Origin: Chlorops oryzae
Taxonomy: Eukaryota > Arthropoda > Insecta > Diptera > Chloropidae
Length of the DNA: 64,000 nt
Reading direction: 5' to 3'
Assembly (NCBI GenBank): GCA_020466095.1
Contig: CM035808.1
Span: 44,737,793 to 44,801,792 of the forward strand
Shown: positions 21,678 through 33,627 of the stretch, piece by piece
How the letters are laid out: each line of letters begins with the position of its first letter
How positions within the stretch are numbered: the first letter of the stretch is position 1
The notes under the pieces: generated by a model
What the model saw: only the letters and a program-made list of their open reading frames with translations
Database searches by the model: none
What the model was told of the DNA's origin: nothing
Made by a program: the position numbers and the translations under genes

Positions 21678-22160
21678 GTGGTTCGGATAACAATTTTTAA
21701 GTATATTTTCAATCATATGCATCGGTATTCGTCCCAAAATTTCTTATTCGGATATAAAATTTTGTTAGTATTTTGGAATTTTCATTAAAGAAAAGCTAAG
21801 TCATGTGAGAACGACTCCACGTACGTTTATGCCTCTGCAATTTCGTTCGGATAACAAATTAAAAGTATATTTTCAATCATATGCATCGGTATTCGTCTCG
21901 AAAAATTTCTTATCCGAACATAAAATTTTTAATTTTAACGAATTTTCATTCAAGACTGCTTAGTCAATGACTTTCCAACTACGATTTTCTTCTCGAAATT
22001 TCAGTACATCTTTTTATTCCCTCGAACATAAAATTTTCTTAATTTTAACTAATTTTCATTCAAGAGCTGCTTAGTCAAATGACTTTTTCCAACTACATTT
22101 TTTTGAGATTTCAGTACATCTTTTTATCCGCCTTCGGAAAAAAATTGTTATCCGTTTTTA
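21678..22160. repeat. Decayed tandem repeats of about 120-165 bp
   Basis: The segment starting GTTCGGATAACAA, followed by AAGTATATTTTCAATCATAT and ATGCATCGGTATTCGTC, occurs at about 21686 and again at about 21848. Its 3' half (TTTTCATTCAAGA..GCTTAGTCAA then ATGACTTT) recurs to 22090. Copies have diverged. Confidence 0.7.
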
Positions 22161-22779
22161 AATTTTTTCTTTTCTAAAAACCATAGGTCGCCATTACAAT
22201 TTGCAATGAACTTAAATATTAATCTTCAAACTCGAATTGAATTAATTTAAAAAAATTGTTTAAAGTCCCTCAATGTTAGCGCTGTTACTGTAATTAACTC
22301 AGAGAATTTTGACTTCCGCAACATTATCAGTTGGTCTCCTTCGCTTTGCCTTTATTTTTCTCATTATTATGCTTTTGTTAACATACAAGTGTGTGTGTGT
22401 GTGTTTTTTTTGGGATGTGTGTTACTATAATTTCTGAAATTTTCGTCTTCCTTCAATCAAAACTAGTTTCCACTCCCCTCAGCATTGTGTGCCTTATCAA
22501 TTTTTTTTTATTATTATGCCTTTGATGTTTAACTACAAGTGTGTAGTAAAATTCTTTTATTTTTTGCCAGACTTTTTATCCAAACCTCTTCAATAAAACC
22601 TCAACACTTTTCCTTGCGAACATTTAATGATTGTTATTATTTGCTACCCATAGGAAAATTACCAAGTACGTTCGAAAGGTTGGGAACCCAAAAGCGGGTG
22701 AAAATAGACCTAACTGTCAGGTTTGAGCATGAGATTTATGTAAAATTTTAGAATTTAATATTTTTTTCTTTGAAATATA

Positions 22780-23100
22780 CAGTCAAACCTGGATAAGTGA
22801 GAACTGGATAAGTGAGAAAACTCTATAAGTGAGAGTAATAGCCAGGACCCGTCATTTTAAGCTCCCAAAACCTCTATTAGCGAGAAACAGAAACCTCTGT
22901 AAGAGAGAGTCGTTTTTCCCTCATAGACCTAATATTTACTACATTCGTACTTGCTGTGACTTGTTATTGCTGCGTACCCCTATAAGAGAGAAACGCTACC
23001 CATGTACCTGCATTAGCGAGAAACTCGGGTTAGTGAGAAACCTCTATAAGCGAGAATGAGATTGTGCTCCCTTGAACTCTCGCTTATCCAGGTTTGACTG
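22780..23100. mobile_element. Tigger-like MITE with internal TAAGTGAGAA repeats
   Basis: Ends are CAGTCAAACCTGGATAAG and inverse CTTATCCAGGTTTGACTG, each flanked by TA. Inside are many copies of a CTCTATAAGxGAGAA motif in the same direction. It has no coding capacity. Confidence 0.88.
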
Positions 23101-23194
23101 TATTACATATCATAATGTATTAAAGCGATTTTTAATAATTTAAAGTTATTTATTTTCTTATTGGAATATCATAGGGAAAGTGATAATGAAAGCA

Positions 23195-23400
23195 TAGGGT
23201 TAGGTTAGGTTAGCGTGGCTGCCACCATTAAGGGTGACACACTCAGGCGCCACACGAGCCCTTTGTGATACCACAAATAATGGAAAAAAAAAAAAAAAAA
23301 ACAGAAACAGAAAAGGGATACAAACATCCACGCGCTCAGCTGAGAGTTGAACCCCGGGCCTCTCGCTTCTTAATTTGGCATCTAATCAGAGTTCCCCTTA
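23195..23400 (-). mobile_element. tRNA-derived SINE, copy 1
   Basis: Read on the minus strand it has a tRNA-like head with a B-box-like GGGGTTCAACTCTC, a T-rich middle, then ATTTGTGGTATCACAAAGGG, GAGTGTGTCACCCTTAATGG, GGCAGCCACGC and a tail of CCTAA units. Three other copies in this window share this order (37945, 38823, 62800). Confidence 0.75.
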
Positions 23401-24639
23401 AATTGCTACTCAGTAGTTTTTACTAAAAACTTTTTAGTATTTAAATATGCGCGAATCATTCAATTTAATTCGTAGTGTTTTTTTTTTAATGAAATTACCT
23501 CATGGGGAACGATAACATGGTCCGAGACGTAGTGAAATAATGTATGAAGAATATAAGGCAGTTTCTTCTAATTTCGGGTAAAAATTTTCTGCTTTGCTGT
23601 ATCAAAATGGAATGAAGGAGTGATTGGATACATATGATGTACTTGAAATATTTGTTCAATTTTATTTTCTCTTCCTTTAAATCTCAAGATTTTTCATGAA
23701 ATTTATAGCAGCTTGGAAGCTTTGAGCTAGAAATGCTAAATAGAGACAAAAAATTGTTAATTTTTTTCGATAATTGCTATTTTCACCTACTAGATGGCGT
23801 TTTTCCAGATCAGTTATTACTACTGTTATATTCTCCGTGTCTCAGGCTAAAACTTTGTTCTAGACAGGAAAATAAAATATTAAACGGTTTACGAGATATA
23901 GCCATAAGTGAGTACGCAACTTAATTCTCGGCCAAAACTTCGAGACCGATTTAAAATTGAAATACAGCCAATCTAGCAAAACCAAATATGAGTTTAGGCT
24001 TCATACATCAAGTACTTTCAGGAAGTGAAGTAAATTTTTTTTATCTTTTTACACTCGATGACCTCAAAAGTGTGTCACAGTGAAATTATGACCTCAAGTG
24101 GGGGATATCGTATCTTTACATGATAACTTCATACGTCGCTTTTTCTCTGCCTTCTATCTTTTGATAAGTTCCTGTGGGTAGTTGTTCTTCAATTGAAGAG
24201 TTTCTACAGTTAAAATTTAAACTCTTCGTTTACAATCGCGAATTTATCAAGCCAATTTCAAGAGGCAATTCAAATCCATTCAATTGCGAAGGGCCTCGGT
24301 TCGAGTGGGGTGCATGAAAGAAACTGGTTTACCTTTTTCTTGTGTGTTGTTGTTGTTTTGTATGTATAATTTTCGAGTACATACTCGTATGTCTGTATGC
24401 GAATATATGTTTGAAAGTATGTAAATATATTGTAAGTGATTTTTATTGTGCGCAGGTTGTGATTCTGTATCTGAGAACATACGTTCATGCATTGTGCACG
24501 TGTGTGTGCTTATCGTATCTGTGTGCTGCTCTCAAGCTTTTGCCATTCGTTTTGTTGCGTTGTCGTCGTCTCCACAGTTTTGTGGGTCAGCTGTTTTCTG
24601 TTTATATTTTTATGCTTGGGCGTTCTCAGTCTTCCTTTT

Positions 24640-24795
24640 TCTTCTTCGCCTTCTTCTTCTTCTTCTTCTTCTATTTTTTGATATTTCGTGTTTTGTTTCG
24701 TACATTTGTTGTTGTTGTTGTGGCTGTTGCTGATTTTGTTGTTGTGTCTGTTGTTGTTATTGCTCTTGCTATTGTTGTTGTTGCCGTTGTTGTTT
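24640..24795. repeat. TTC then TTG simple repeats
   Basis: A run of TTC units (about 24640-24672) is followed by interrupted TTG/GTT units to about 24795. The long open frames here are products of the repeat. Confidence 0.9.
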
Positions 24796-25919
24796 CTCTT
24801 TGTCTCGAATAAATTTTGTAACGAAGCATTTCACAGTTGTTTCAGTAGCGCTTGAGGTCGCGTTAATAGAACGGATATTTGAAAATCTAGTCGTAATTCG
24901 GAGGTTGCAAAATTATATTCAAATAAATGCAAAATGTCTAACAAATGCCTTAGCAAATGGAATTATAAAATGAGTTCGGAATTCATGTTTTTCAATTAAA
25001 TTGCATCACGTCGCAGTGAGAAAAGTGAGATAAAAATAAAATACAATTTCAATAACAAAAAAAAAAAATTTTTTTTAAATACAATATATTGTTAACAAGT
25101 TACCAACTTGCGCAAGTACAAAAAACTACAAATAAAACGAGAATGAACAGCGAAATAGAAGCAAACAAAGAAACGATTAAATTGAAATATTTCGCAGACA
25201 AGTATTAGTGTTTTTTTTAATATTTTTTTTTCAAAGATTTTTCCAATTTTTTTCCATTTTTTTTTTGTGGCTCTTGGATACGATCGTACTCGCCAAATGA
25301 CTAAATGAATGGGAGAGAAGTGGTTTGTGCATGTGTTTTTACTTTAAGAAAATGTGTTCAAATGAAAAGAAAAAGTAAAAAAAAAAATTATTTACTGATG
25401 GAAATTTTAATGACCTTTTTTCTTTTAAATGTCAAATGACCGTCAATTTCATGATGAAAGTACCCGCAGACATCCTCTTCGAAGAGACATAACTCGATTA
25501 AACATAAGTATCATATGAGATTTTGAATATCCATAGGCTTAACCCGTTAATCTCTCTGCGTAAAAATCAGACAATCGTCTTCTGTAGAAGCTTATAAAAA
25601 GTCTACCATCCGGTTGGGCTGATCGAATGCGATGAACTAAATGAAATGACGACCTAATCGCTAGAAGGTTACTACAGAACACCAAGGGTTAAAATTTTAA
25701 ACGAGAATATATATTATTCCACCTTAGCTCTGCCTGATCGTTCAGCAGTCTGCCCTTTTTCGCTCTCTTATCGTTTTTACGTTTTTTATTTTTCGCTGTT
25801 GTCGTTGCCTTCATATTTGCTTCTGCTTTGAATATCAGCTGATTTTGAAATCGCACATTTTTCTAATATATTATTTCTTAGAATGAACGACTCAGGGTGC
25901 TTAACGTAATTTAAACTAA

Positions 25920-26988
25920 CCCTTTCGTGCCTAGTAGGGTAATACGTCCAAATAATAAACTGTCATGAAAATTTGTTACGATCTGTGCATCCCAGTTGTT
26001 TCCAAGACCCGGATATAAGCATTAGGGATGTGCCGGATAGTGAATTATCCGGATATCGGATATCCGGTAAAAATATGTAGATACATAGTATCCGGCCGGA
26101 TATCTGAAAATTTTTTTTCTCTGTATGAAATTGTACTTTCGCTGGCCACAATTGAACAGATTGTCCGAAATAAATGATTTTCTGGCAACGCCGTTCATTG
26201 GTATAATATAGAGCTGGAAAACATTCGATTCCACTATTGATATTATCGATGTTTTTAAATTTCATTAAACTAAATTAATTATTTATCACAAAAAATAATA
26301 ACCAAATCTAGTTTATGGTAAAAAATAGAAAATCACAATAAAAACTTGGATAATGCTTAAATTTAAAAAAAAACATCAATCTGATTGTAAGTATCTAACT
26401 AACATCGATGTTTTTCAATTTCAAGCATTATCGAACTTCATACTACGACCGTCTATCCTTTTCCATAAACTACTAAGTTTGTTAGGATTTAATTTAAGTT
26501 AATTTGACTTAATTCATTTCGATCAATATCTATTAAAAGAAATTTAAAAACATCGATACCATCGATGATAATATCGATTGCTTTTGAGCTCTAGCATAAT
26601 CAGCTGTTCTGATTTATTTTGCACGTTCAACAAAACTCTAAGATGGACAAATCAAAGTCTGCGGTATGTATCGGTATCTGGCCGGATAGTAGTGATATCC
26701 GGTGGGCTTGCCGGATATCTAAAAACCAGCCGGATACGCCGGATACCGGATAGTTACCGGGTATCCGGCACATCCCTAATAAGCATCCACCACGATAAAA
26801 AAATAAGTAAAAGTTAAGTTAAAGTTGCCATTTTAGTGCATTTGACACGGTTTCTAAGTCAGAGAAACTTTGTAATGAGATTTTATGCGTCAAAATTGAA
26901 AAATGATTTTAAGACTTCTTAGTATGTTGGGAATTTCTTTTTCTGTAAAATTTAAGAGTTTATTAAATCAACCTGCGGCGCGAAGGGG
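25920..26988. mobile_element. Possible piggyBac-like element carrying a nested hAT element
   Basis: Left end CCCTTTCGTGCC and right end GGCGCGAAGGGG are inverse with two mismatches. The right side is followed by TTAA and the left is preceded by CTAA, a possible decayed TTAA duplication. Inside sits a complete hAT-type element (26023-26778). No transposase frame is seen. Confidence 0.5.
26023..26778. mobile_element. hAT-type non-autonomous element, 8-bp duplication
   Basis: Ends TAGGGATGTGCCGGATA and inverse TATCCGGCACATCCCTA. ATAAGCAT flanks both sides (26015-26022 and 26779-26786). Subterminal regions are rich in ATCCGG/CCGGAT repeats, possible transposase-binding sites. There is no transposase frame in 756 bp. 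Confidence 0.92.
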
Positions 26989-27108
26989 TTAATTAATTTT
27001 ATCAGCTGATTTAATTTGTTCAGTTAAACCTGTATGAATTATAAAGAATAGATTCTATTTTTTGTTTTTACTAAAAGAGTAACATTGAGTCTATTACCTG
27101 GACCTTAA

Positions 27109-27238
27109 CCCTTTAATGCATAAGGGAGAAATTTTCTTTCACATTAATTTAACGATTTATAGCAATTTTGTAAATGGTAAATACCTATAAATCGTTAAGA
27201 TAATGCAGGGAAAAATTTTTCCCTTACGCGTTAAAGGG
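27109..27238. mobile_element. piggyBac-like MITE with TTAA duplication
   Basis: A 130-bp hairpin with ends CCCTTTAATGCATAAGGG and inverse CCCTTACGCGTTAAAGGG. TTAA lies on both sides (27105-27108 and 27239-27242), the piggyBac target. The inverted arms extend about 55 bp each (TTAACGATTTATAG and inverse). Confidence 0.85.
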
Positions 27239-28808
27239 TTAAGATTCATTTCAAAACAGAACTCTTGATGCGACAAACACTTTTTTGATATTAGGAGGCT
27301 TATCGATTTTGATGGCTTACGTGGAAAAACTATTTTAAATTTTATTTGGAAATAAATTCCCCCACTTATTCCTCCCCTAAAGCTTATGAAAGACGTTTTC
27401 TTTGAAATTCAAGATGCTTTCCCTGCATTTTTTTCTCTTTTCTTTTTGTTTACACAACTTTAGAAAGAACTTTGTTGTTCTTCTTATCGAAATATTTATT
27501 TGTCTAGTTTTCTTGCATTCATACATTGCACGTTCAGTTTCAGTTTCCTCAGGCAATTTACATAATGCGTACGTACGTACATACTTATGCCTCGCCCGCA
27601 CGTTTCAATTCATTGCACGCACCTCTTTGGCAAGTTTTTTTTTTGTTTGTTTTTTTTATAGGGTGCAAAGTCCATATTTTCTGTAAAAATAAAGTTTTTT
27701 CTTTCCTTCTATCCGAAAGCGTTTTTTTTTCGTCTTGTTTACTTTTGCTTTATGCATAATTTGAATTTCTTACAAACGGTTTATTTATTTTTTTTTTCAA
27801 ATTTGTAAGTATCGATTGCCCATAAATTTAATAAATATACGAAAAAATGAATATTTCATCAACACAAGACTAAATCGACTATGCTCTGGGCGTCAATACG
27901 AGGTCTGGTACTTAGAATTTCTGTCGGAAGGGGACCTGTGGGCTTGGATTGCATTGGCCCATACTCAGATTTTAAGTAAATACTTGCACAATAAAGCATA
28001 CTTATTAGCTGGAACCTTGTGAGAGAAATACGATTGTATTCATCTCTTCAAATTCATCTAAAAAAATCCAGATATTCGAAGTCGCCTTCTCTGTTCTCTT
28101 TGAAAGTTTAGCTGCAATCGACTGTAATAGTACATAATTATTGTCATAAGAAATATACTAGACCCATTTCTCATATATTATACTAGAACTAAATTTTTTA
28201 ACCCATTTACAGTCGCTGTAACCAGCAGGTACATAGGAATGATCATCGTAGAAAAGGGGACTGTTTTCATTCTTCTTAAATTCTTCAAAATCGAAGTAAA
28301 GTCAAAAATTCGGATGCAACCCTGCAACCACAATACTGGGATTACTTGTGAGCTCAGTATAAGGGAGTGTCACAAAGTTTTTTCGAAGTAACTTTTAATT
28401 CTTTGTTCGGAAGAGGTTTCCCATGGGCTATGGGTATAGGGTATAGGAGCTTAGCTTTCCTCTTCATCTGATTAAAATGGGCAGTCGAAGGCACTTAGTA
28501 GCAAATTAACAGGAAGAAGTCTTGGCGCAAATTTGACTAATAAGGGAGTAATTTCGAGAGTAGTTGAATTGGTTGAAGATTTTTTTCATAGACACTTTTC
28601 TGCCTGTGTGTGTGTGCTTTTTTCTCGTACAGCTGGGATTCCAGAATCTGCGCAAATAGCATAATCTGCACCGGTTTTTATTTGACCAGATCGGCACAAA
28701 TTTCAAAATTTTTAACCATCACTGTTGCCGCTCACATTATCGTCGCGTACTGTGAAAAAGATATCGGAGAACAATAAAATTGGGAAAATAAATCGTTTAA
28801 GACAATCA

Positions 28809-29533
28809 CACTTGTCAGAATCAGAGTCCAAAAATGGCGTTCACACTATCGGAGCACTGGTTGCGCCAAAAATCGACACATTTCCAATTGATCAAGTATT
28901 TATTTTTTGTAGGTCTTTATGAAATCTGAATGATTATTTTGCCATTGTTATTTAACTCGTCATGCAGCTACTGCTGTCAGAATCTCATTGATTAATGTTG
29001 TGTTTCAGAAGTGTTCAAGAGAACGATCGTTTGAAGTAGAGATTGTCCAATCAATTGACCTAATTTAAGATATGTATGTATTTTATTATATAACTAATTT
29101 CAATACGTCCTTGTCTGATTTGTCTCAAGATTGACAAAAGCCCATTTCGGAATAGCTAATCGCCTAGACAGACTAATAGCATAATCGCGGCTATACGTCA
29201 TTACGTAGATTTAATGTGGACTGACCACGGATTAAAGAAGGGTAATCCTACTTCTATAGCTCAGAAATGCGATTATCTTCCTAATCTACATTTTTCAGCA
29301 AGCATCAGTGACGGGGTAAAAAGAACACCTGAACATATTTACACAACAGTTGTGATAGCTGTCAAAAAGATCAGCTGCTTAACATTCAATCGTTTCGAAG
29401 TTTTTAAATGATTATTCTTAAGCCCTGATCTCACTATCTGCGCCATGCGTCGATTTTTGCCGTAGGAAATCAATGCGCCGATAGTGTGAACGCAATGTTT
29501 GGACTCTCATGATGAGAAGTGAGATCATCTAGA
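28809..29533. mobile_element. Inverted-repeat element (about 75-bp arms)
   Basis: The left arm has GCGTTCACACTATCGG followed by AAAAATCGAC; the right arm at 29443-29523 carries the inverse CCGATAGTGTGAACGC preceded by GTCGATTTTTG. The flanks are not clear. No coding frame crosses it. Confidence 0.6.
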
Positions 29534-29676
29534 ATGATTTTTGTCCAAATTTTATTGATCCGCGATATCTTCTTGACAATATGCGACTATAATTTGAGCC
29601 TCAACAGTGATTTTGGAAATTTTTGAAATGTCCAGAGCATCAAGAAAGCTGGATCGGACGATGCCCCGAACAGGTA

Positions 29677-30461
29677 CACAGAGAAAAAAATAACTGTAAA
29701 TTATACCAATTTCGCTCTTAACCCAACAATTTTCACTCTTAAAATGATCTCAAGAGCTTTTAGCTTTTAAACCAACAATGTTATCACTGTTATTTTTTTT
29801 AAGAGCGAAATTGTTGCGTTAAGAAAGGTGGCTTTTAAAATTTCCAAGCGCGAAAACGGTGGATTTGAAATGCACAGCTTTTAAAATCTCCAAAGCGAAA
29901 ATTTTGATTTAAAATTCAAAACTTTTAATATTTTCCAAAAGTGACACTGTTGATTAAAAATGCACAGCTGTAGACAATTTTATTATCTATTCGCAAAAAT
30001 AATTTCAGAAAAATGTGTTTCCTCCTCTTAACATAACACCAAAAATAGCCATCGGATGGACTTCATCCGATTTTGTCACTCCGTTGTCGTGACTGCTTTC
30101 GCAATGCTTAAAAAGTTCTAAGATGAATAAATCTCTTATATGTCCTATTTTATGAAACAAATGAGAATTATAACGAACGAAAAGAAATGTAATTAAGTTC
30201 TCAGTGCTCTTAACTTAAATTGTTTCGCTCTTAACAAATTCAATAAAATGTAGTTGGAATAACAGTTTAGCTGTAAAAATCCGAACTTTAAATGCGAAAG
30301 TATTTAAATCTACGGATTCACTATTAAAGTTACTACTTTCACTCTTAAATGATAGCCAAGAGCGTTTTCATTGTGGGTTAAAAGCTAAATCCTTTAGATT
30401 CAAGAGCGTTTTCTCTAAGAGCGTCGCAATCTTGAATTTACTGCGTGTTTTTTTCTCTGTG
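29677..30461. mobile_element. TA-flanked inverted-repeat element with TTAAGAGC subrepeats
   Basis: Ends CACAGAGAAAAAAA and inverse TTTTTTCTCTGTG are flanked by TA. The interior carries many copies of CTCTTAA / TTAAGAGCGAAA in both directions. No coding capacity is seen. Confidence 0.65.
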
Positions 30462-30785
30462 TATATCTTTGTAAAACAACCCGACACAATGTCTGAATAA
30501 CGTATGTATGTAAAACCCTTTATATACCTATACATATTTTAAAAAAGTCATTAGAATTTAGTTATTATTTGATTTGACTTTGAAATCGATTATCTGGATT
30601 CTCGATTATATGGAATACCCATGGTTTAATACAGAGAGCGAAAAGACACCATAAACTACCCTATAAACTAGAACGAAGTTTAGAAGATTTCTCTATAGTT
30701 TTCATCCAAGAAGAGGTCCGTCTTAATTTTAGGAGCAACTCCTTTTCAATAAAGTTAAGATGGTTCCTTGTAGAAATTAGAAGGA

Positions 30786-30866
30786 ATTCTTTTGAAAAAA
30801 CTGAGAGCAATTGCCTCACAATCCCATGCCGGCGAGTTCAATCCCCGTTCAGGCGGGCGTAAATTT
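30786..30866 (+). repeat. tRNA-like sequence (SINE head)
   Basis: GGCGAGTTCAATCCCCG resembles an RNA polymerase III B box and is followed by a T-rich stretch (TTTTTTGTTTGTTTG). No complete tRNA fold can be drawn, so it is read as a SINE piece, not a tRNA gene. Confidence 0.4.
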
Positions 30867-31134
30867 TTTGTTTGTTTGTTTGTATGGACAAGAGGATAAA
30901 TATATAATATTTAAGAAACTTAAAGGAATTTGAACTTTCAAATAAATTTTTTATACAAAAATATAAAATAGAAAGGTTCCACAGCAGTTATCATAGGAAT
31001 TTTTGAAAGCGCTTGTACATGACGTCTTTAAAGGCTAAATGTCATGTTCTTTTCTCCTCCATGAGTGATCAAATTTTCCTTAAAATTGAAAATTTACTTG
31101 CCTCTTTAAATTCCAAATTTTCCTACAATTTTTT

Positions 31135-31228
31135 TTCGCCGCCGACAGGGTTCGAGCTCGGGACCTCCATATTGCTAAGCACACAATCTTTCATTACGCC
31201 ACTGAGCGATTTGATTCGCGCGTGCTAG
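31135..31228 (-). repeat. tRNA-like sequence (SINE head)
   Basis: On the minus strand TGGCGTAATGAAAG (A-box-like) precedes GAGCTCGAACCC (B-box-like). It is probably a SINE piece, in opposite orientation to the one at 30786. Confidence 0.4.
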
Positions 31229-31912
31229 ATTTGATAAAATTATCGCTCGAGAAAATCGAGCCTCGTTTGTATGCATGATCTCTATATAATACATATAAAT
31301 ATAGGTACGCATTTTAGTAGAAAAAGAGCGAATAAGAAGTTTTCTCCTTATTTCTACTTGATTTTCTTTTTAATAGAGGTAAGATGACAATTCCAAAAAT
31401 TAGAAGTTTAGCCTATTTTTTTTTTTCAATAAATTTAAGGTGAAATTCCACATAAATATTTGTAAATATTTCTTCAATTTTGACCCCTGTCTCTCTCCTA
31501 AGTCAACAAACTGATTTAGACGAAAATCTCCTTGTTTTTAGGTGACATATTTCGCTCTGTCTATGATTCGGATAGCGCGGATTCTACTGTACGTTAAAAT
31601 GTCGCTTCTGATTTCTTCAGTGGTGCTATGTATATAAATAAGTTGATTTTTGAATGTAAGCTGATTTTGCCCAGCTATCGTGGACACCGTAGCCCAAAAG
31701 GTTGTCTATATATTATCCGGAATTCTATTTACCTAAGCTCTTCTAAGGCCCAGTAAATGAAATATTGATATTTAACCTTTTCGTTTCGGAGCTGTATTCA
31801 ATAATTAGGTACATCTTCAAAAATACTATCCAAAAAAGGTATATGCCCAACATACTTAGAAATCCTGAAGTCATCCTTCAATGTTAGCGCATAAAATCCC
31901 ATTATATAATCG

Positions 31913-32021
31913 CAATGGCGTAGTGAGAAATTTCGGCGCCCGATCTAGACCTTTATAAATATTAAAATATTATTTGGCGTCCAGGTGGCTGCCCCCTTCG
32001 ATTCCCCTCACTACGCTACAG
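31913..32021. mobile_element. Short hAT-type MITE
   Basis: Ends CAATGGCGTAGTGAG and inverse CTCACTACGCTACAG, 109 bp. TATAATCG flanks both sides (31905-31912 and 32022-32029). Confidence 0.82.
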
Positions 32022-33213
32022 TATAATCGACCCGACCTAGAATATGACGACTTTAACTGGAAAATATTTTTACCGTGGGTGCTCTATCCTGGTTCTATTG
32101 AATATATTTTCCCTCAGATTTGCAGATCTTAAAAAGTTTCATGAAAAACTTCTGAAAATTTCCTTGGGGCGCACTTCCACAGTAGTCACAAAAGGGTTAA
32201 GCTTTCAGAAAATAATCATATATTCTCAATGGCCTTTTTATAGTTAAATCTATTTGAATGTTAATTCGGCAGGCATCCTTATCCATTTTCTTCTGGACCG
32301 TTAGAACGCCCCCCAAGCGTCTGTAGGTCCCGCTGCTAATCGCTCAAAAATAATCCAATTAACGGTTTCAATTACCTACTAACTGCACAAATATTTCCTT
32401 AAAAAAAGTTCAACTTAGTAGGTATACGTTATTTCATCATTATTTAGTGTTTTTTCAAAAGCAGCTGTGTCTTTCACGTTTATGTATATTAATTAAGACA
32501 CTGCCCCCTGTCGCGGGTGTCGCTGCAAAACGTTAAAACGCGCAATAATGCATTTCAAAAATGTATTTATTTATTTATAAATTTTTTTCTCTTCCTTTTT
32601 TTTTTGTATAAACTTTTTCAATGACAATTAAGATCATTCACATCATAGAATTGACAATAAAGCGGCCAAGTGGGCAGAGGAAACACAAGCAATCTGAGGT
32701 GAGTGCTTGTCGTTCGAAGTAATCGGACTCGCTCGGCTCGGCTCGGCTCGGTTTGACTGCGACTCGATGCGATTCGACCGGAGGCCTTATCGAGCGGGAG
32801 GCGCGACGAGGCCCATTTTGCGCTCTCATATGTATGCACATATTTTTACAACATTTGTTAGTATAATGACTGTTTAAATTATAAACAACCGATATAATGT
32901 AAATGAGGTTAAAGCTTGTACACAAAATGGGAATGACAAAAAAAAAAAAAAAAAGACGAAATGCAATTCAAACATAAGCTTATGTGCATTGATTATGTTG
33001 TGCGTCCGCCTGCAATATTTCATTTTTTTTTTTCATTTTTTCCCCCTTTTTTCTTTTCCATATAATTTCGACAATTGGCCATAAAAATTTGAATGTCATA
33101 ATTTGCGCTTTTATTATTATTCATATTTATATTCAATTTTCAAGCAGTCTAATGAGGCTATTTTTTATGTATGTAGTTATATATTCCTTCTGTAATATTT
33201 GTGCAGCATTAAT

Positions 33214-33597
33214 ATCCCTGCAGGAAATGTCAATAGTGAATCTGTGTTCTTTCTCTACTGACTGCGTCAACAGTACTACTGACCAGTTATACCCGTCGCA
33301 ATGCTTTGCGTAATTGACATTTAACATTGACTTGTCATTGAATGTCAACAGTAGACCAAAAAATTATTGACAAACTATTGACGTCGGTAGTATTATGTAG
33401 ACAAAAGGAGTACTCTTTCGTTTTTATGAGGAGACACGTTGTTGACATGGCCAATAAAGATGAACTATACCTCTTGACAGTACAGATTCTCTAATGACAC
33501 CGCCTATAAATACTGTTGACGTTGGAACTAATTCTCTTGTCTATATTGACGTCAATATAGACATGGGGCCATATGGCGACAGGCTTCCTGCAGGGAT
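33214..33597. mobile_element. Inverted-repeat element with CCCTGCAGG ends
   Basis: Ends ATCCCTGCAGGAA and inverse TTCCTGCAGGGAT. Inside are several short palindromes (TTGACGTCAA) and GTCAACAGT-type repeats. No target duplication is evident. Confidence 0.6.
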
Positions 33598-33627
33598 TAT
33601 ATAGGTACCTACATACATACATACAGT

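Larger units (their letters stand above)
17688..25915. other. Gene-poor region after Tdp1
   Basis: No coding region could be supported. Open frames are either strings of simple repeat or lack any recognisable domain. The stretch holds two short MITEs (18462-18603, 18607-18791), purine-rich simple sequence (20850-20895), decayed tandem repeats (21678-22160), a Tigger-like MITE (22780-23100), a SINE (about 23195-23400) and TTG/TTC simple repeats (24640-24795). Some of it could be 5' UTR or intron of the downstream BCAS3 gene. Confidence 0.5.

Noticed and set aside
23197..23212. GGTTAGGTTAGGTTAG resembles the insect telomere repeat TTAGG
   Set aside because: Only about three units, and the same run ends other SINE copies (37945); it is a SINE tail, not a telomere remnant.
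24342..24812. Open frame of 156 codons, Val/Cys/Phe rich
   Set aside because: It is made of TTC and TTG simple repeats; no domain, no start context and overlapping frames are equally open.
25541..25697. Possible second piggyBac-like MITE between TTAA sites
   Set aside because: TTAA-CCC ends are present but the inverted match beyond CCC is too weak.
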